Assembly: GCA_016743925.1 (NCBI GenBank)
Contig: JADGFH010000078.1
Coordinates: forward strand, 1-13,154
Origin: Labilibaculum sp.
Lineage (GTDB): Bacteria > Bacteroidota > Bacteroidia > Bacteroidales > Marinifilaceae
Reading direction: 5' to 3'
Length of the DNA stretch: 13,154 nt
Each line of letters opens with the position of its first letter. Position 1 is the first letter of the stretch. A program made the translations under genes and the position numbers. The notes beneath the pieces are model-generated. The model was given only the letters and a program-made list of their open reading frames with translations. It was not told where the DNA came from and did no database searches. Below, piece by piece: positions 1 to 7,481 of this stretch.

Positions 1-579
1 CAATTACAGCAAGGAACTAAATGGAAAACAAAAATTGATCAAAAAATTTTTCAAGAATTTTTTTCCTTTGTACTCGATCGTTTGGCATCATGCAATGGTG
101 TTAATAAATCTTTTTTTAATGAAGTAATTGAGGTGATTGAAAATATAAGACAATATATGATCGGGCAAGATTATGTTCTTTCTGCCTCTCATGGAGATTA
201 TGGGTATGGCAACATTTTGGTTGATCCACATACTGGTAAATTGACCGGAGTGATCGATTGGGATACTGGAAGGCAACTAGATTTTGCCGGTCTTGATATG
301 TTTAATTCCCTGGTGCAGCGTGAACGAATTGAGAAAGGTTATGGCGTGTTTCACGCATTTAGAAAGGTTGTTTGTGATATTCTATCTCGGGATAGTCTGG
401 ATATTAATGGGAATTATGCAAAAGAATTCGGTATTTCAGGGGATGTTCTTAAAATTCTGATGTATGTAGGATTGTTACGTTATGCTAGTAGAAGCGCCCA
501 GTATCCAAAAGTTTATAATACTGAGCAAGATGAATACATTAAAACTCTTCAATTATTAAAAATAGAGGTACCATTGTAG
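1..579 (+). CDS. APH/choline-kinase-family phosphotransferase, C-terminal part (5' end outside window)
   Basis: The frame is open from the first base, so the gene is cut by the window edge; 192 codons remain before the TAG. The catalytic core of the aminoglycoside phosphotransferase/choline kinase fold is plain: the Brenner-type loop HGDYGYGN at visible residues 64-71, with catalytic Asp and metal-binding Asn, then VIDWD at 84-88, matching the DFG-like metal-binding Asp. The missing N-terminal lobe would hold the ATP-binding sheet. This superfamily transfers phosphate from ATP to small hydroxylated substrates such as sugars, aminoglycosides, choline or homoserine. Beside glycosyltransferases I infer a sugar or headgroup kinase rather than antibiotic resistance, but the substrate cannot be read from the sequence. 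It is followed by a 142-nt gap before the next gene. The family call is firm; the function is open. Confidence 0.85.
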   Translation, partial: QLQQGTKWKTKIDQKIFQEFFSFVLDRLASCNGVNKSFFNEVIEVIENIRQYMIGQDYVLSASHGDYGYGNILVDPHTGKLTGVIDWDTGRQLDFAGLDMFNSLVQRERIEKGYGVFHAFRKVVCDILSRDSLDINGNYAKEFGISGDVLKILMYVGLLRYASRSAQYPKVYNTEQDEYIKTLQLLKIEVPL

Positions 580-721
580 TTTTTAAATTATTTTTGGTTA
601 AATCATGTGACCTTTGAATAATCCAAACTACAGGATAGTGGATTTGTATAAAAATTCAATCATTTATTTTCTGTGTAACAAGAGATAGTTGATTATAAGA
701 TAGAAGGATCTACATCAAAAC

Positions 722-1942
722 ATGAGAAAAATTATTTCAGTTCTCTATCTTGACAATACATTTACTTTTGGTGGTGCTATTAATAGTTTGCTTTACTTGC
801 TAAGGGCTCTTGACAAAAAAAAAGTTGAACCGATTTTAGTTACTGGTCAACCTGAAATATTTCTGAAAAAATATTTTGATTTTATAAAATGGTATTATTT
901 TAAAATCAAAGTTCCCTGGATTCATAATAAAATATATAAAAAGATTTTAGAGATACCTATTTTTTCTGAAGGTATTGGTAAGAAAATAGTTGACCGGTTT
1001 CGTTTTTTATATTGGCTAATTGTCGTCACTCTTCCCGAAACATTTTACTATTGCTATATAGGGAAGAAACATAAAATACAAATCGTCCACTTAAATAATA
1101 TATTGGGGAGTCAAGTTGCAGGAATCCTTGCTGCCAAGTTTCTTGGGGTACCATGCGTAGCGCATTTGCGTGATTTTGAAAAAGTTAATACAATATCTTC
1201 ATTCTTAGCAAAAAAAATTGACTTTCATATCGCAATATCGAAAGCTATTAGAGATAATTTGTTGAATCTTAAAGTTCACGAATCAAACATAACCATCATC
1301 TCTGATGCCATTGATCTTAATGACTTTAATGACACCCATTCTTATGAATATTTGCGCAAAGAGTTTGGCATAAATGATGAGGAGAAAATATTTGGCATTT
1401 TTGGCCGTATAATTAATTGGAAAGGGATTAAAGAATTTGTCCATGCTGCTGCACTTATTATTCAATCGGTACCGAATACCAAAGCATTAATTGTTGGTGA
1501 TTGTTCTGATGGTGATCAAAAATATCTTGATGAAGTAAGAGCGCTCATAACACACTATGGTTTGGAGCAGAAAATTATTTTAACGGGTTATAGAGGAGAT
1601 GTGCCTGCACTTATGGGGCTAATGAATTTAGTGGTTCATGCCTCAATCAAATCTGAGCCATTTGGTATGGTACTCATTGAAGCCATGGCAATGGGGAAAC
1701 CCGTTGTAGCTGCAAAAATGGGGGGACCGCTTGATATTGTCGAAGATGGTAAAACAGGATTTCTTGTTGAGCCAGGCAATATTGACGATCTGGCAAATGC
1801 GATACGATCGATACTAAACGAAAATAATTTGGCTGAATTTATGGGGCAAAATGGAAAAGACAGGGTTGTAGAGTTGTTTACGAAAGAACGGTATGCAAAA
1901 CAAGTTGAAAAAATATATTTTAATTTGCTGAAGGATATATAA
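722..1942 (+). CDS. GT4-family (GT-B fold) glycosyltransferase
   Basis: A 406-residue protein of normal length for a GT4 retaining glycosyltransferase, which moves a sugar from a nucleotide-sugar donor to a lipid-linked or glycan acceptor at the inner face of the membrane. The N-terminal domain has the glycine-rich acceptor loop FGGAINS (residues 16-22). The donor domain opens with GIFGRIINWKG (225-235), a usual GT4 signature, and carries the E-x7-E motif E312...E320 in EPFGMVLIE, followed by GGPLDIVEDGKTGFLV (334-349). A hydrophobic stretch at about 94-112 may be a membrane-associating helix. The ATG is preceded by a GAAGGA-like site with rather long spacing (about 13 nt). The GNAT gene follows after 3 nt, so the two are very likely co-translated. 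The sugar and linkage are unknown. Confidence 0.93.
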   Translation: MRKIISVLYLDNTFTFGGAINSLLYLLRALDKKKVEPILVTGQPEIFLKKYFDFIKWYYFKIKVPWIHNKIYKKILEIPIFSEGIGKKIVDRFRFLYWLIVVTLPETFYYCYIGKKHKIQIVHLNNILGSQVAGILAAKFLGVPCVAHLRDFEKVNTISSFLAKKIDFHIAISKAIRDNLLNLKVHESNITIISDAIDLNDFNDTHSYEYLRKEFGINDEEKIFGIFGRIINWKGIKEFVHAAALIIQSVPNTKALIVGDCSDGDQKYLDEVRALITHYGLEQKIILTGYRGDVPALMGLMNLVVHASIKSEPFGMVLIEAMAMGKPVVAAKMGGPLDIVEDGKTGFLVEPGNIDDLANAIRSILNENNLAEFMGQNGKDRVVELFTKERYAKQVEKIYFNLLKDI

Positions 1943-1945
1943 GAG

Positions 1946-2539
1946 ATGATAGGAAGAAAATTGAACGAGTTGTATCTTTATGTTAGTAAAAAGGGATTTA
2001 AGGCCACTATATTACGCATATATTCTAATTATTTTAATATTAAAACATTTGTTCTCTATAAAAGAGAACTACGTGAGGATCCCGCTAACATCATATTTGA
2101 AAAAGAATTTAAATGTTTTCAGTCGAATCTTGAATTGCTAAAAGAGATACGAAATAAAAAAGATGATATGCCGCGAGAATTCTATTTGGATAAAACACAT
2201 AGAGCTACTTTTTTTTATTTGACATATTACAAAAAGGAATTGGCGTGTATCCTTTGGATTTTTCCAAAAGGTGAATATTCAAGATTTTTTAATATTCAAG
2301 ATGAGAAGGCTGTTGAACTAAATTATATGTTTACGCTGTCATCTTTCAGAGGAAAACGATTGCAAGGAAAAACTGTTGATTGGGTTTGTAAAGATTTAAA
2401 GGAAAGGGGTTATAATAAAGTTCTGTTGGCTATTTCTTCCACAAACATTTCAGCAAGAAAAGGTATGGAGCTGACTTGCTTTAGAGAATTTCATAGGATT
2501 AAATCATATTTTTCATATGTAAAAAAAATAAAGATTTAA
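1946..2539 (+). CDS. GNAT-family acyltransferase
   Basis: A 197-residue protein whose C-terminal half looks like a GNAT fold: a strand with ELNYMFTL (124-131), then the acetyl-CoA pyrophosphate-binding region SSFRGKRLQGK (132-142, a variant of R/Q-x-x-G-x-G/A), a helix, a strand KVLLAISS (158-165) and NISARKGME (167-175), the usual place where the substrate end of the fold packs. The N-terminal 80 residues are not recognisable. The start lies 3 nt after the stop of the GT4 gene, with an AAGAG ribosome-binding site that overlaps that gene's end, which implies tight coupling. In this setting an acyl transfer from acyl-CoA to an amino sugar of the repeat unit is the natural inference. The second glycine of the motif is displaced by Q-G, so the match is moderate. 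Confidence 0.75.
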   Translation: MIGRKLNELYLYVSKKGFKATILRIYSNYFNIKTFVLYKRELREDPANIIFEKEFKCFQSNLELLKEIRNKKDDMPREFYLDKTHRATFFYLTYYKKELACILWIFPKGEYSRFFNIQDEKAVELNYMFTLSSFRGKRLQGKTVDWVCKDLKERGYNKVLLAISSTNISARKGMELTCFREFHRIKSYFSYVKKIKI

Positions 2540-2631
2540 TCCTATGATCAGGACGGCACTGTGTCAAAAAAAATCCCACGCCATAAGTATACAAGTAAAT
2601 TTATTATTGAATATCAAAGAATGCAAAGTTT

Positions 2632-3657
2632 ATGAAAAGAGTTATAAAAAAATATATAATTAAAGTTATATGTAATTTAAATATCCCTAAAATTATTCAT
2701 AAAGTTTTTTTAAAAAAGACAATAACTATTCTTACATATCATGCGATAATTGATGAACAACTTCCTGTTCGGGATTGGTGTTTTCTCGAATCAAAGGCTT
2801 TTGAAAAGCAAATGAAATATTTAAAAAAAAATTTCAAACTTGTTTCTTTATCAAAAGCAATTAAATTAATCGATTCCGGGAATATAAAGGAACCTACTGC
2901 TGTTATAACTTTCGATGATGGATTTCAGAATAATTTCACTGTCGCCTTTCCAATTCTCAGAAAACTTGCAATACCGGCAACCATATTTTTAAGTACAAAA
3001 TTTGTTGATACAAACGAAACTATTTGGTTTTGTCGAATTAATCGGGCGATTGCAAAAACTAAAAAAAATATATTAAAATGGAAACATTTTAATATAAATA
3101 TATCTGAAGAAAAAGATATGTCATCGGTTAAGATTCAAAACAAATTAAAAGAACTTACTCATCAAGAATTATTGGATGAAACAAAAAAAATAATATTGGA
3201 ACTTGGCGAGGATCCAAATGCTTTAATTGGAATTAACGAGCCCTATAGTATGTTAAATAATGACGCAGTAACAAAAATGGTTAGTTCCGATTTGATTGAG
3301 TTTGGAGCGCATACTCATAGTCATGCTATTTTAGGTAAGATTACAAATAGCGAAAAAAAGATTGAGATCAACAAATCAATACATGATGTTCAACAAATTA
3401 CTACCCATCCTTGTGAATTGTTTGCGTATCCCAATGGGGGGCCTCTTGATTTCAATAGAAAATGTATTGAAATTTTAGAATCTTCAGGTATTAGGGCTGC
3501 AGTAACGATGATTTCAGGACCGAATGGAAATAATGCACAACTTATGAAGTTAAAAAGAAATGGCATTGCAGGGGATATTGGAATGCATGAATTTGAAGTG
3601 AAAGTTCATCAATTTGATTGGTTGCTAAAAAAAATATTAAAAATAGTAAAATTTTGA
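2632..3657 (+). CDS. NodB-type polysaccharide deacetylase (CE4-like)
   Basis: A 341-residue protein with the full set of CE4 landmarks. There is an ILTYHAI strand (33-39), motif 1 TFDDGF (93-98) with the base and metal Asp pair, motif 2 HTHSH (227-231) giving the H-x3-H metal ligands, and a motif 3-like FAYPNGG (264-270). An insert of about 100 residues containing IWFCRINRAI (131-140) sits between motifs 1 and 2, as in exopolysaccharide-cluster deacetylases. These enzymes remove N- or O-acetyl groups from polysaccharides using a divalent metal. There is no clear signal peptide: the N-terminus is basic and only weakly hydrophobic, so cytoplasmic action on a lipid-linked intermediate is possible. 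The ATG has a weak ribosome-binding site. A four-codon mini-ORF from 2621 ends by overlapping this start. G+C is very low here. Confidence 0.92.
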   Translation: MKRVIKKYIIKVICNLNIPKIIHKVFLKKTITILTYHAIIDEQLPVRDWCFLESKAFEKQMKYLKKNFKLVSLSKAIKLIDSGNIKEPTAVITFDDGFQNNFTVAFPILRKLAIPATIFLSTKFVDTNETIWFCRINRAIAKTKKNILKWKHFNINISEEKDMSSVKIQNKLKELTHQELLDETKKIILELGEDPNALIGINEPYSMLNNDAVTKMVSSDLIEFGAHTHSHAILGKITNSEKKIEINKSIHDVQQITTHPCELFAYPNGGPLDFNRKCIEILESSGIRAAVTMISGPNGNNAQLMKLKRNGIAGDIGMHEFEVKVHQFDWLLKKILKIVKF

Positions 3658-3716
3658 AGCATTAATTCCGTCAAAAATTAGGATAATAAATTGAATTACG
3701 ATTTCGTTGAATTATA

Positions 3717-3723
3717 GGGGGGG
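3717..3723 (+). promoter_or_regulatory. Homopolymeric G7 ribosome-binding site
   Basis: A run of seven G preceded by A forms the only Shine-Dalgarno-like element before the start of the acyltransferase gene at 3728 (with another ATG at 3731). The 4-nt gap to the first ATG and 7 nt to the second favour these starts over the upstream in-frame TTG at 3707, which lies before the run. Because the run is homopolymeric, slippage would change the strength and spacing of the site without changing the protein. Confidence 0.6.
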
Positions 3724-3727
3724 ATTA

Positions 3728-4828
3728 ATGATGCAATATACTGTTCGTAGGATAAAAAAAGAAGACGTTAAGTTTCTTAAAAAATTATGGAATGAACATT
3801 ATGAAAAAAAAATAGTTAACCATAGAAATAAAGTTTTCAAGACTCTGTTAAATGATAATCCGTTAAGTGTTAACAAAGACGGATATGCCGTCATGGAAAA
3901 AAAAGAGCGAATTATTGCATTTTGCGGCCTAATGCCTTATAAATTTCATTTTTTTGGTAATGATATTGATGGTTACATTTATCATGACTCTATGGTTGAC
4001 TATGCTGAACGTGGTAAGGGGCTTGGAACTACATTGATAAATGAAATAAATGAAGTGTTGAATCAGAGCAAACAATTTTCAATGGCAGTATGGATGAATG
4101 CGCCGAATTCCCGTGTGTTTGAAAAGTGTGGATGGAAAGAAGTAAAAAATTTGAGTTCATATGTAAAAATATACAACATAGAACCGATTATACGTAATAA
4201 ATTGGATACAAAGATTGAATCTTTGAATAATATTATTTTTAAATCAATCAATATGATGCTGTCAGTAATAGATAACTTTTTAAAAATACTCAATCTTTTT
4301 TCTGATAATAAATTTAAAGTTATTTCAATTGATAAATTTGATGGGCGGATCGATAAATTTTACCAAAAAGTAAAAAAAGAGTTTTGTTTTAGTTCATATC
4401 AATCGAAAGATATTTTAAATTGGAAATACTCTCAAGGTGATTTTCCAGGATTTCAAAAAATGATATGTCTAAATGCTAATAGTGAAATGGCTGGGTATGT
4501 TGTCTTTAAAACAAAAGAGATTGCGAACACAAGAATCACAACGATTTTTGATTTTCTTTGTTCAGTTAAAAATAGCTCTGCAATGATATATTTACTAAAA
4601 AAAGCAATTATTGAAATCGAAAAGGATAAACCTGATTTTATAGAAGTTATGTGTTCAAATAAATCATTATTGAAGGTATTTAAACGATTTGGTTTTATAA
4701 AACGGGGCGAAAACAAATTTGCATTAAAATATTTGCATGAAGATTCAGTAATCTCTTCAAACTTATTATCTAAAGGGCAAAATTGGCATTTTACTTTTGG
4801 TGATGGGGATTTGTTGTTTTGGAATTAA
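3728..4828 (+). CDS. Acyltransferase with two GNAT-like domains
   Basis: A 366-residue protein read from ATG 3728 (ATG 3731 is equally possible). The first GNAT domain covers about residues 5-150: VRRIKKEDV, then HDSMVDYAERGKGLGT (86-101) with the acetyl-CoA loop R95-G-K-G-L-G100, and N125...FEKCGWKEV (131-139), a standard GNAT end. A second, more divergent GNAT-like half spans about 218-340. It has a GYVVFK strand (256-261), DFLC (275-278), and LLKVFKRFGFIKRG (314-327), but no clear R-x-x-G-x-G loop, so it may not bind CoA. The protein ends in a distinctive tail, HFTFGDGDLLFW (354-365), like tails I associate with acyltransferases of exopolysaccharide loci. Its probable role is acylation of an amino sugar or sugar-linked residue. 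A hairpin lies just downstream, and the next gene is 205 nt away. Confidence 0.8.
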   Translation: MMQYTVRRIKKEDVKFLKKLWNEHYEKKIVNHRNKVFKTLLNDNPLSVNKDGYAVMEKKERIIAFCGLMPYKFHFFGNDIDGYIYHDSMVDYAERGKGLGTTLINEINEVLNQSKQFSMAVWMNAPNSRVFEKCGWKEVKNLSSYVKIYNIEPIIRNKLDTKIESLNNIIFKSINMMLSVIDNFLKILNLFSDNKFKVISIDKFDGRIDKFYQKVKKEFCFSSYQSKDILNWKYSQGDFPGFQKMICLNANSEMAGYVVFKTKEIANTRITTIFDFLCSVKNSSAMIYLLKKAIIEIEKDKPDFIEVMCSNKSLLKVFKRFGFIKRGENKFALKYLHEDSVISSNLLSKGQNWHFTFGDGDLLFWN

Positions 4829-4870
4829 TAAACTGATATGAAAAAAAAGTTAAATCCCTTCCTGATCAGA

Positions 4871-4908
4871 TAAAATTGGTGTTTAGTAAAAAAAAATCAC
4901 CAATTTTA
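4871..4908 (+). terminator. AT-rich hairpin, possible weak transcription terminator
   Basis: An 11-bp perfect inverted repeat, TAAAATTGGTG (4871-4881) and CACCAATTTTA (4898-4908), encloses a 16-nt A-rich loop, 42 nt after the acyltransferase stop codon. The 3' arm ends in TTTT but no long U-tract follows, and the stem has few G-C pairs, so termination may be partial. The position, in a 205-nt gap between same-strand genes, fits an operon boundary. Confidence 0.45.
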
Positions 4909-4917
4909 AATTTGTAA

Positions 4918-4950
4918 TGTCAATCGAAAATACTCTGTTTACTGTCAATC
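4918..4950 (+). repeat. Short direct repeat TGTCAATC, two copies 25 bp apart
   Basis: TGTCAATC occurs at 4918-4925 and again at 4943-4950, with a partial copy TGTCAGT at 4969-4975, so the three TGTCA cores are spaced 25 and 26 bp apart. They sit upstream of the GT2 gene at 5034 and could be regulator half-sites, but 8-mers in AT-rich DNA recur by chance. Confidence 0.25.
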
Positions 4951-5033
4951 TATACATAATTACAAACATGTCAGTATTGAAAAATCATGTTTTTATTCTA
5001 CCGAGAGATTTTTAATTTTTATATTGGAGCTCA

Positions 5034-5963
5034 ATGTCAAATCCATCTGTAGATATTATTATTCCATGTTATAATGAATCTAAGCATCTTAATAAATGTT
5101 TAAAATCAATATTGAATAATATGAAACAAATTGGACTAAATTACGAAATTTTCTTTATTGATAACGGATCTACTGATGGATCAACCCAAATTGCAGAGAA
5201 ATTTGGTCTTGATGTATATAAAAAAACTGATTGTAATGTTGGCGCATTGCGAAATTATGGTGCGAACATTGCGAGAGGAGATGTAATTGTTTTTTTGGAT
5301 GCAGATGTCGAAATATCTTCTAAATGGAGTGAAGCATTACTTGACTTTATTAATAACAAAGACGATTTGTTGATCGCCACAGGAGCTCCCTGCTTAAGTC
5401 CTCTGAGTGCATCATTGCTGGAAAAGCATTGGTTTGATAACAATAATTATAGCATGAATTATATTAATAGTGGAAATCTTTTAACAACACGAAAAACATT
5501 TGAGACTGTCTCGGGTTTTGATGAAAAATTAAAATCAGGTGAAGACAGTGATTACTGTTTAAGAGTGAAAAAAAATGGCGGATCAATTGTTGTTAATTGG
5601 AATTTTGAGGTATATCACCATGGTTATCCAAAAAATATAAGGGATTTTTTCATACGTGAGATGTGGCATGGTGAAGGTGATTTTTGTTCTGTAAAATTTT
5701 TTTTTAATTCGAAACCTGCATTATTGTCTGTAATAAACGGAGTTTTTTTGTTTTTAATGCTGCTTGGCATGTTTTTTGAATATAAAATAATTGCCGTTTA
5801 TTTTGTATGGTTGCTTATAATATCATTTTATATGGCTGGAAAGAGGAGTTTATATTTATGGCAGATGCCTGGAAATATGGTGCTATCAATTGTTTATATA
5901 TTTGGACGCTTAGGTTCGCTATTCCGAATTGTGACTCGGGCAATATCAAAGAAAATAAAGTGA
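5034..5963 (+). CDS. GT2-family (GT-A fold) glycosyltransferase with C-terminal membrane segments
   Basis: A 309-residue inverting GT2 enzyme. The donor-binding start VDIIIPCYNES (6-16), the FIDNGSTDGS strand-loop (41-50), the metal-binding LDAD (88-91) with D-x-D, and the acceptor-side GEDSDYCLR (169-177) carrying the probable catalytic base are all intact and evenly spaced. After about residue 225 come three hydrophobic segments (about 229-247, 250-268, 280-297), so the enzyme is anchored to the inner membrane with its catalytic domain in the cytoplasm. It would add a sugar to a polyprenyl-linked or membrane glycan. The ATG has a GGAG site at 5026-5029, 4 nt upstream. The preceding 205-nt spacer with a hairpin suggests that a new transcript may start here. 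Donor and acceptor are unknown. Confidence 0.92.
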   Translation: MSNPSVDIIIPCYNESKHLNKCLKSILNNMKQIGLNYEIFFIDNGSTDGSTQIAEKFGLDVYKKTDCNVGALRNYGANIARGDVIVFLDADVEISSKWSEALLDFINNKDDLLIATGAPCLSPLSASLLEKHWFDNNNYSMNYINSGNLLTTRKTFETVSGFDEKLKSGEDSDYCLRVKKNGGSIVVNWNFEVYHHGYPKNIRDFFIREMWHGEGDFCSVKFFFNSKPALLSVINGVFLFLMLLGMFFEYKIIAVYFVWLLIISFYMAGKRSLYLWQMPGNMVLSIVYIFGRLGSLFRIVTRAISKKIK

Positions 5964-6072
5964 CTTTTTTATTGAAAATTATGTAGCATTGCCAGAGTAT
6001 TTTTATACTAAATATTTACCAAATTTATATTTGCTTTTTCCAGTGTTAATTAAGATTTAAGAGAGAGGTACT

Positions 6073-7068
6073 ATGAAGAATTACACATTTATAACTTTGC
6101 TCGGGGTTTTTATTTTTTTGTTTAATGTAAATCATTCGAATGCTACAATCTTTTTTGCTTGGGATGGAGAAGCTAAATCCTATAATGCAGATACAGGTAC
6201 TGGAAACTTTAGCTATTTAGGTGGAAAGGCATCAGGGTCTGAGGGTACTGGATGCTCAAGCACAAGTACAAGCCACAACACAATTATATCAAATGACGCA
6301 GCAGCTCAATCTTCTATTCCGGGATCTAGTTACTCCTTAAAAACTCCCTATGATGGGAATTGTCCGAATGAAAGTTTTTCACGGGATACAACTATTATCA
6401 CACTGGCATCTGATGTTAAAGAGGTCTACATACGATTGTATCAAAAATTTACAGGAGATTGGAACAGTGCAAGTGTGCAACATAAATTTTCAAAATTTAC
6501 ACCAAAGGCACATGCGGGTGATGATAATTATGCTACAGGATATTTTAAGTTTGGCGGTAAAAGCAAAAGACCATTTCAAGGTAGATTACGTAATGTAGAC
6601 GGACAGTTTGATACTAATATAAAAAGACATAGTGTGTGTGGTATTTATATGTCGGAGGCTGGTGCCGGAAGCCAGTATGAAGGGGGATATAGGTATTGGG
6701 ATAATTATAATAATAAACTTGGGGACGGTGATACCGATGCAGAATTTTATTTTAAAACAAACATTTGGTATTGTATTGAAATGCACGTAAAAGTTAATTC
6801 GAATTCAAGTACGGCTGATGCTGTTTTGGAAATGTGGGTTGATGGGAAAAAAATATTTTCATTAAATAACTTTAAGTTTTTTGGGGCAAACGATCCTGCT
6901 ATACTTGGAGTTGGGACTTTTGAACTTCAACATATTTATTATAATAGGTCTGGTAATGATCAACCAACATATATGGATAATATTGTGATTGCTGATCAGT
7001 ATATTGGCCCCGTTGGATCTGCTGATATCCCAGCACCAGCAGCACCAGCCGGATTCATGCAGGATTAA
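6073..7068 (+). CDS. Secreted jelly-roll (concanavalin-like/polysaccharide lyase-like) protein
   Basis: A 331-residue protein with a clear Sec signal peptide: K2, a hydrophobic core at about 5-19 and a probable cut after SNA (22-24). The mature part begins with FFAWDGEA and shows a beta-rich pattern typical of LamG/concanavalin-like and polysaccharide lyase jelly rolls: VYIRLYQKFTGDW (118-130), HKFSKF (137-142), GGYRYWDNY (204-212), the strand pair WYCIEMHVKVN (232-242) and LEMWVDGKK (252-260), and a closing strand MDNIVIADQYIGP (301-313). Four Cys (61, 97, 189, 234) could form disulfides outside the cytoplasm. The tail is Pro/Ala-rich. A strong GAGAGAGG site (6061-6068) precedes the ATG. Among polysaccharide genes it could be a lyase that trims the polymer, or a binding protein; I cannot identify catalytic residues, so the activity is not asserted. 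Confidence 0.75.
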   Translation: MKNYTFITLLGVFIFLFNVNHSNATIFFAWDGEAKSYNADTGTGNFSYLGGKASGSEGTGCSSTSTSHNTIISNDAAAQSSIPGSSYSLKTPYDGNCPNESFSRDTTIITLASDVKEVYIRLYQKFTGDWNSASVQHKFSKFTPKAHAGDDNYATGYFKFGGKSKRPFQGRLRNVDGQFDTNIKRHSVCGIYMSEAGAGSQYEGGYRYWDNYNNKLGDGDTDAEFYFKTNIWYCIEMHVKVNSNSSTADAVLEMWVDGKKIFSLNNFKFFGANDPAILGVGTFELQHIYYNRSGNDQPTYMDNIVIADQYIGPVGSADIPAPAAPAGFMQD

Positions 7069-7195
7069 TGAGTCTTTTGTGGCAAAACGAGTCGCTTGAA
7101 TATAGAAAAGTCTTATTAAGGATGTTGAAACCGTTCAAATTGTAATCGGATTATTAGAACCTCTTACAGATAATCTCCTGAAAACAGGAAACAAA

Positions 7196-7227
7196 GATAA
7201 AGAGCCTTACAGCAAAGGCTCTTTATC
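7196..7227. terminator. Perfect 11-bp inverted repeat, likely bidirectional terminator
   Basis: GATAAAGAGCC (7196-7206) and GGCTCTTTATC (7217-7227) are exact reverse complements around a 10-nt loop. The G-C-rich core flanked by AAA on one side and TTT on the other is the usual layout of a bidirectional rho-independent terminator. It lies 127 nt after the secreted-protein stop codon, and the reverse-strand ORF ends within its loop, so it could serve both directions. Confidence 0.6.
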
Positions 7228-7446
7228 ATATAGATAGACCAGGGCGCTACTTGGTTGGTTAAAGGTCAGCCACTTTTTGGGAAGAATTTGTGGTTGGCAG
7301 TAAGCCACCAAAGCAATAGTAAAAGCAATGAGATTTGGAACTTTTCGAAACTTTAGAATTGTACTCTTTTTGCTAACCGGTGATTTGAATTTTAGAGCGT
7401 TAAACCCGAACATGACGATTAAGTAATTTAAATGGCTAACACACAT
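7207..7446 (-). CDS. Orphan reverse-strand ORF, unidentified (possibly a remnant)
   Basis: This 79-codon ORF is the only sizeable reverse-strand ORF here that does not lie under a + strand gene. The product is basic, with a hydrophobic stretch NLIAFTIALVAYC in the middle, and it ends KEPLL inside the loop of the 7196-7227 inverted repeat. No ribosome-binding site is visible before its ATG; that region is T-rich. I do not recognise a family. It may be a fragment of a transposase or other gene, a small membrane protein, or not a gene at all. Confidence 0.22.
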   Translation of the reverse strand: MCVSHLNYLIVMFGFNALKFKSPVSKKSTILKFRKVPNLIAFTIALVAYCQPQILPKKWLTFNQPSSALVYLYDKEPLL

Positions 7447-7447
7447 G

Positions 7448-7481
7448 AAATGGGAAAAAGATAAAAAAAATTCCCATTTTT
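7448..7481 (+). terminator. Hairpin plus T5 in the leader of the O-antigen ligase/polymerase gene
   Basis: AAATGGGAA (7448-7456) pairs with TTCCCATTT (7471-7479) around a 14-nt A-rich loop, and TTTTT spans 7477-7481. The ATG of the next gene begins at 7498, leaving 16 nt and no room for a promoter in between. Transcripts of that gene must therefore pass through this element, which could act as a weak terminator or attenuator. With only three G-C pairs the stem is not strong. Confidence 0.4.

Noticed and set aside
2621..2635. Four-codon mini-ORF overlapping the deacetylase start as a possible leader peptide
   Set aside because: Very short, without regulatory codons or a nearby attenuator, and such ATG-stop pairs arise easily in AT-rich DNA.
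5964..6072. Possible sigma-70 or sigma-54 promoter before the secreted-protein gene
   Set aside because: TTGCCA is followed by a TATACT only 9 nt later, too close for sigma-70, and no GG-N10-GC sigma-54 pattern fits; AT-rich DNA gives many weak matches.
6350..6598. + strand ORF and facing reverse ORF inside the secreted-protein gene
   Set aside because: The secreted protein has a signal peptide, a strong ribosome-binding site and a coherent beta-rich pattern; the alternatives do not.
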